A stretch of DNA of 5,284 nucleotides, from the NCBI GenBank assembly GCA_021775195.1, contig JAJFIG010000512.1, forward strand, positions 1 through 5,284, read 5' to 3'. Below are positions 4,949 through 5,284 of the stretch, in pieces. The DNA is from Rhodospirillales bacterium. Lineage in GTDB: Bacteria; Pseudomonadota; Alphaproteobacteria; Rhodospirillales; 2-02-FULL-58-16. The stretch's first letter is position 1. Each line of letters begins with the position of its first letter. The notes under the pieces are model-generated. The model was not told the origin of the DNA and did no database searches. It was given only the letters and a program-made list of their open reading frames with translations. The translations under genes were made by a program, and so were the position numbers.

Positions 4949-5284
4949 ATGCAACGGATCAAGGGTTACGAAGCGGGTACGGGCTCGCCCGAGGCCGACG
5001 CCGCGCTGGAGGGTATCGGCCGGATGTTCGGCGGAATGGTGCCCAACTTTCACAAGGTTCTGGCCAACAGCCCGGCGGCGATCGCCGGATTCGAAAGTCT
5101 GTACCGCGCCCTGGCGAAGACCAGCCTCAGCGGGGCAGAGCGGGAGATCGTGGCACTGGAGGTATCCCGGCGGCAGGCCTGCGACTACTGCACGGCGGCC
5201 CACGCCATGGCTGCCCGCGGGCACGGAATCGACGAAGACGACCTCGGCGCCCTCATCGATGGGCGGCCGATGGCCGATGGCCGA
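4949..5284 (+). CDS. Carboxymuconolactone decarboxylase / AhpD-like peroxidase-related protein, N-terminal 112 residues (cut by window edge)
   Basis: AhpD-like proteins are small all-helical alkylhydroperoxidases that use a CxxC pair to reduce peroxides or pass on electrons. The visible part contains E66, C78, C81 and H85 spaced exactly as the AhpD motif E-x11-C-x2-C-x3-H, in the stretch REIVAL...ACDYCTAAHAMAARGHG. The upstream segment GRMFGGMVPNFHKVLANSPAAIAGF (24-48) is typical of the peroxidase-related branch of the family. The start at 4949 has GAAGGA (4939-4944) four bases upstream, a little close; the frame stays open upstream and a TTG at 4937 is an alternative. It begins 53 nt after the charged small protein on the same strand, so the two may share a transcript with apt. 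It ends at the window edge in DGRPMADGR, where the family usually continues. Whether it is a true peroxidase or another CMD-type enzyme is not decidable here. Confidence 0.9.
   Translation, partial: MQRIKGYEAGTGSPEADAALEGIGRMFGGMVPNFHKVLANSPAAIAGFESLYRALAKTSLSGAEREIVALEVSRRQACDYCTAAHAMAARGHGIDEDDLGALIDGRPMADGR
5265..5284 (+). repeat. 7-bp tandem repeat GGCCGAT inside the AhpD-like gene
   Basis: GGCCGAT at 5265-5271 is repeated at 5272-5278, and a partial third copy (GGCCGA) runs to the window edge at 5284. The unit is not a multiple of three, so gain or loss of one copy would shift the reading frame. As read, the frame gives DGRPMADGR, which fits the family, so the present copy number appears functional. 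Confidence 0.55.

Overview
The window is GC-rich and densely coded. Its proteins look alphaproteobacterial, most like Rhodospirillales-type lineages. That placement is my impression from the style of the APT, TAXI receptor and keto-acid cleavage proteins; no search was run. No RNA gene, insertion sequence, CRISPR array or attachment site was seen.

Left part, minus strand (about 1-4010). Reading in the direction of transcription: an AT-rich control region (about 3960-4018), an RpiR-type regulator (3909-3007), a class III PLP aminotransferase (2993-1659), a beta-keto acid cleavage enzyme of the DUF849/BKACE family (1662-727), a 424-bp non-coding stretch (726-303), and the first 100 residues of a TAXI-type TRAP transporter receptor (302 to the window edge). 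The first three genes are very tightly packed: a 13-nt gap, then an ATGA stop/start overlap. They almost certainly form one operon. The receptor is on the same strand but appears to have its own control region, with palindromes centred on GTTAAC.

Right part, plus strand (4098-5284). Adenine phosphoribosyltransferase (apt), then an 80-residue highly charged protein built from hexads beginning (E/D)RR, then the start of an AhpD-like carboxymuconolactone decarboxylase-family protein cut by the window edge. These look like housekeeping and stress genes, divergent from the catabolic operon.

How the genes could work together (inference). The TAXI receptor would capture a small carboxylate or amino acid. 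The aminotransferase would turn an amino acid, plausibly a beta-amino acid, into a keto acid. The BKACE enzyme would combine a beta-keto acid with acetyl-CoA to give acetoacetate and a new acyl-CoA. The RpiR regulator lacks the usual phosphosugar-binding serine loop, which suggests it senses a non-sugar metabolite of this pathway. The BKACE enzyme departs from the characterised Kce enzyme at several active-site positions. This makes the pathway chemistry the most interesting open question here, together with the hexad-repeat protein.
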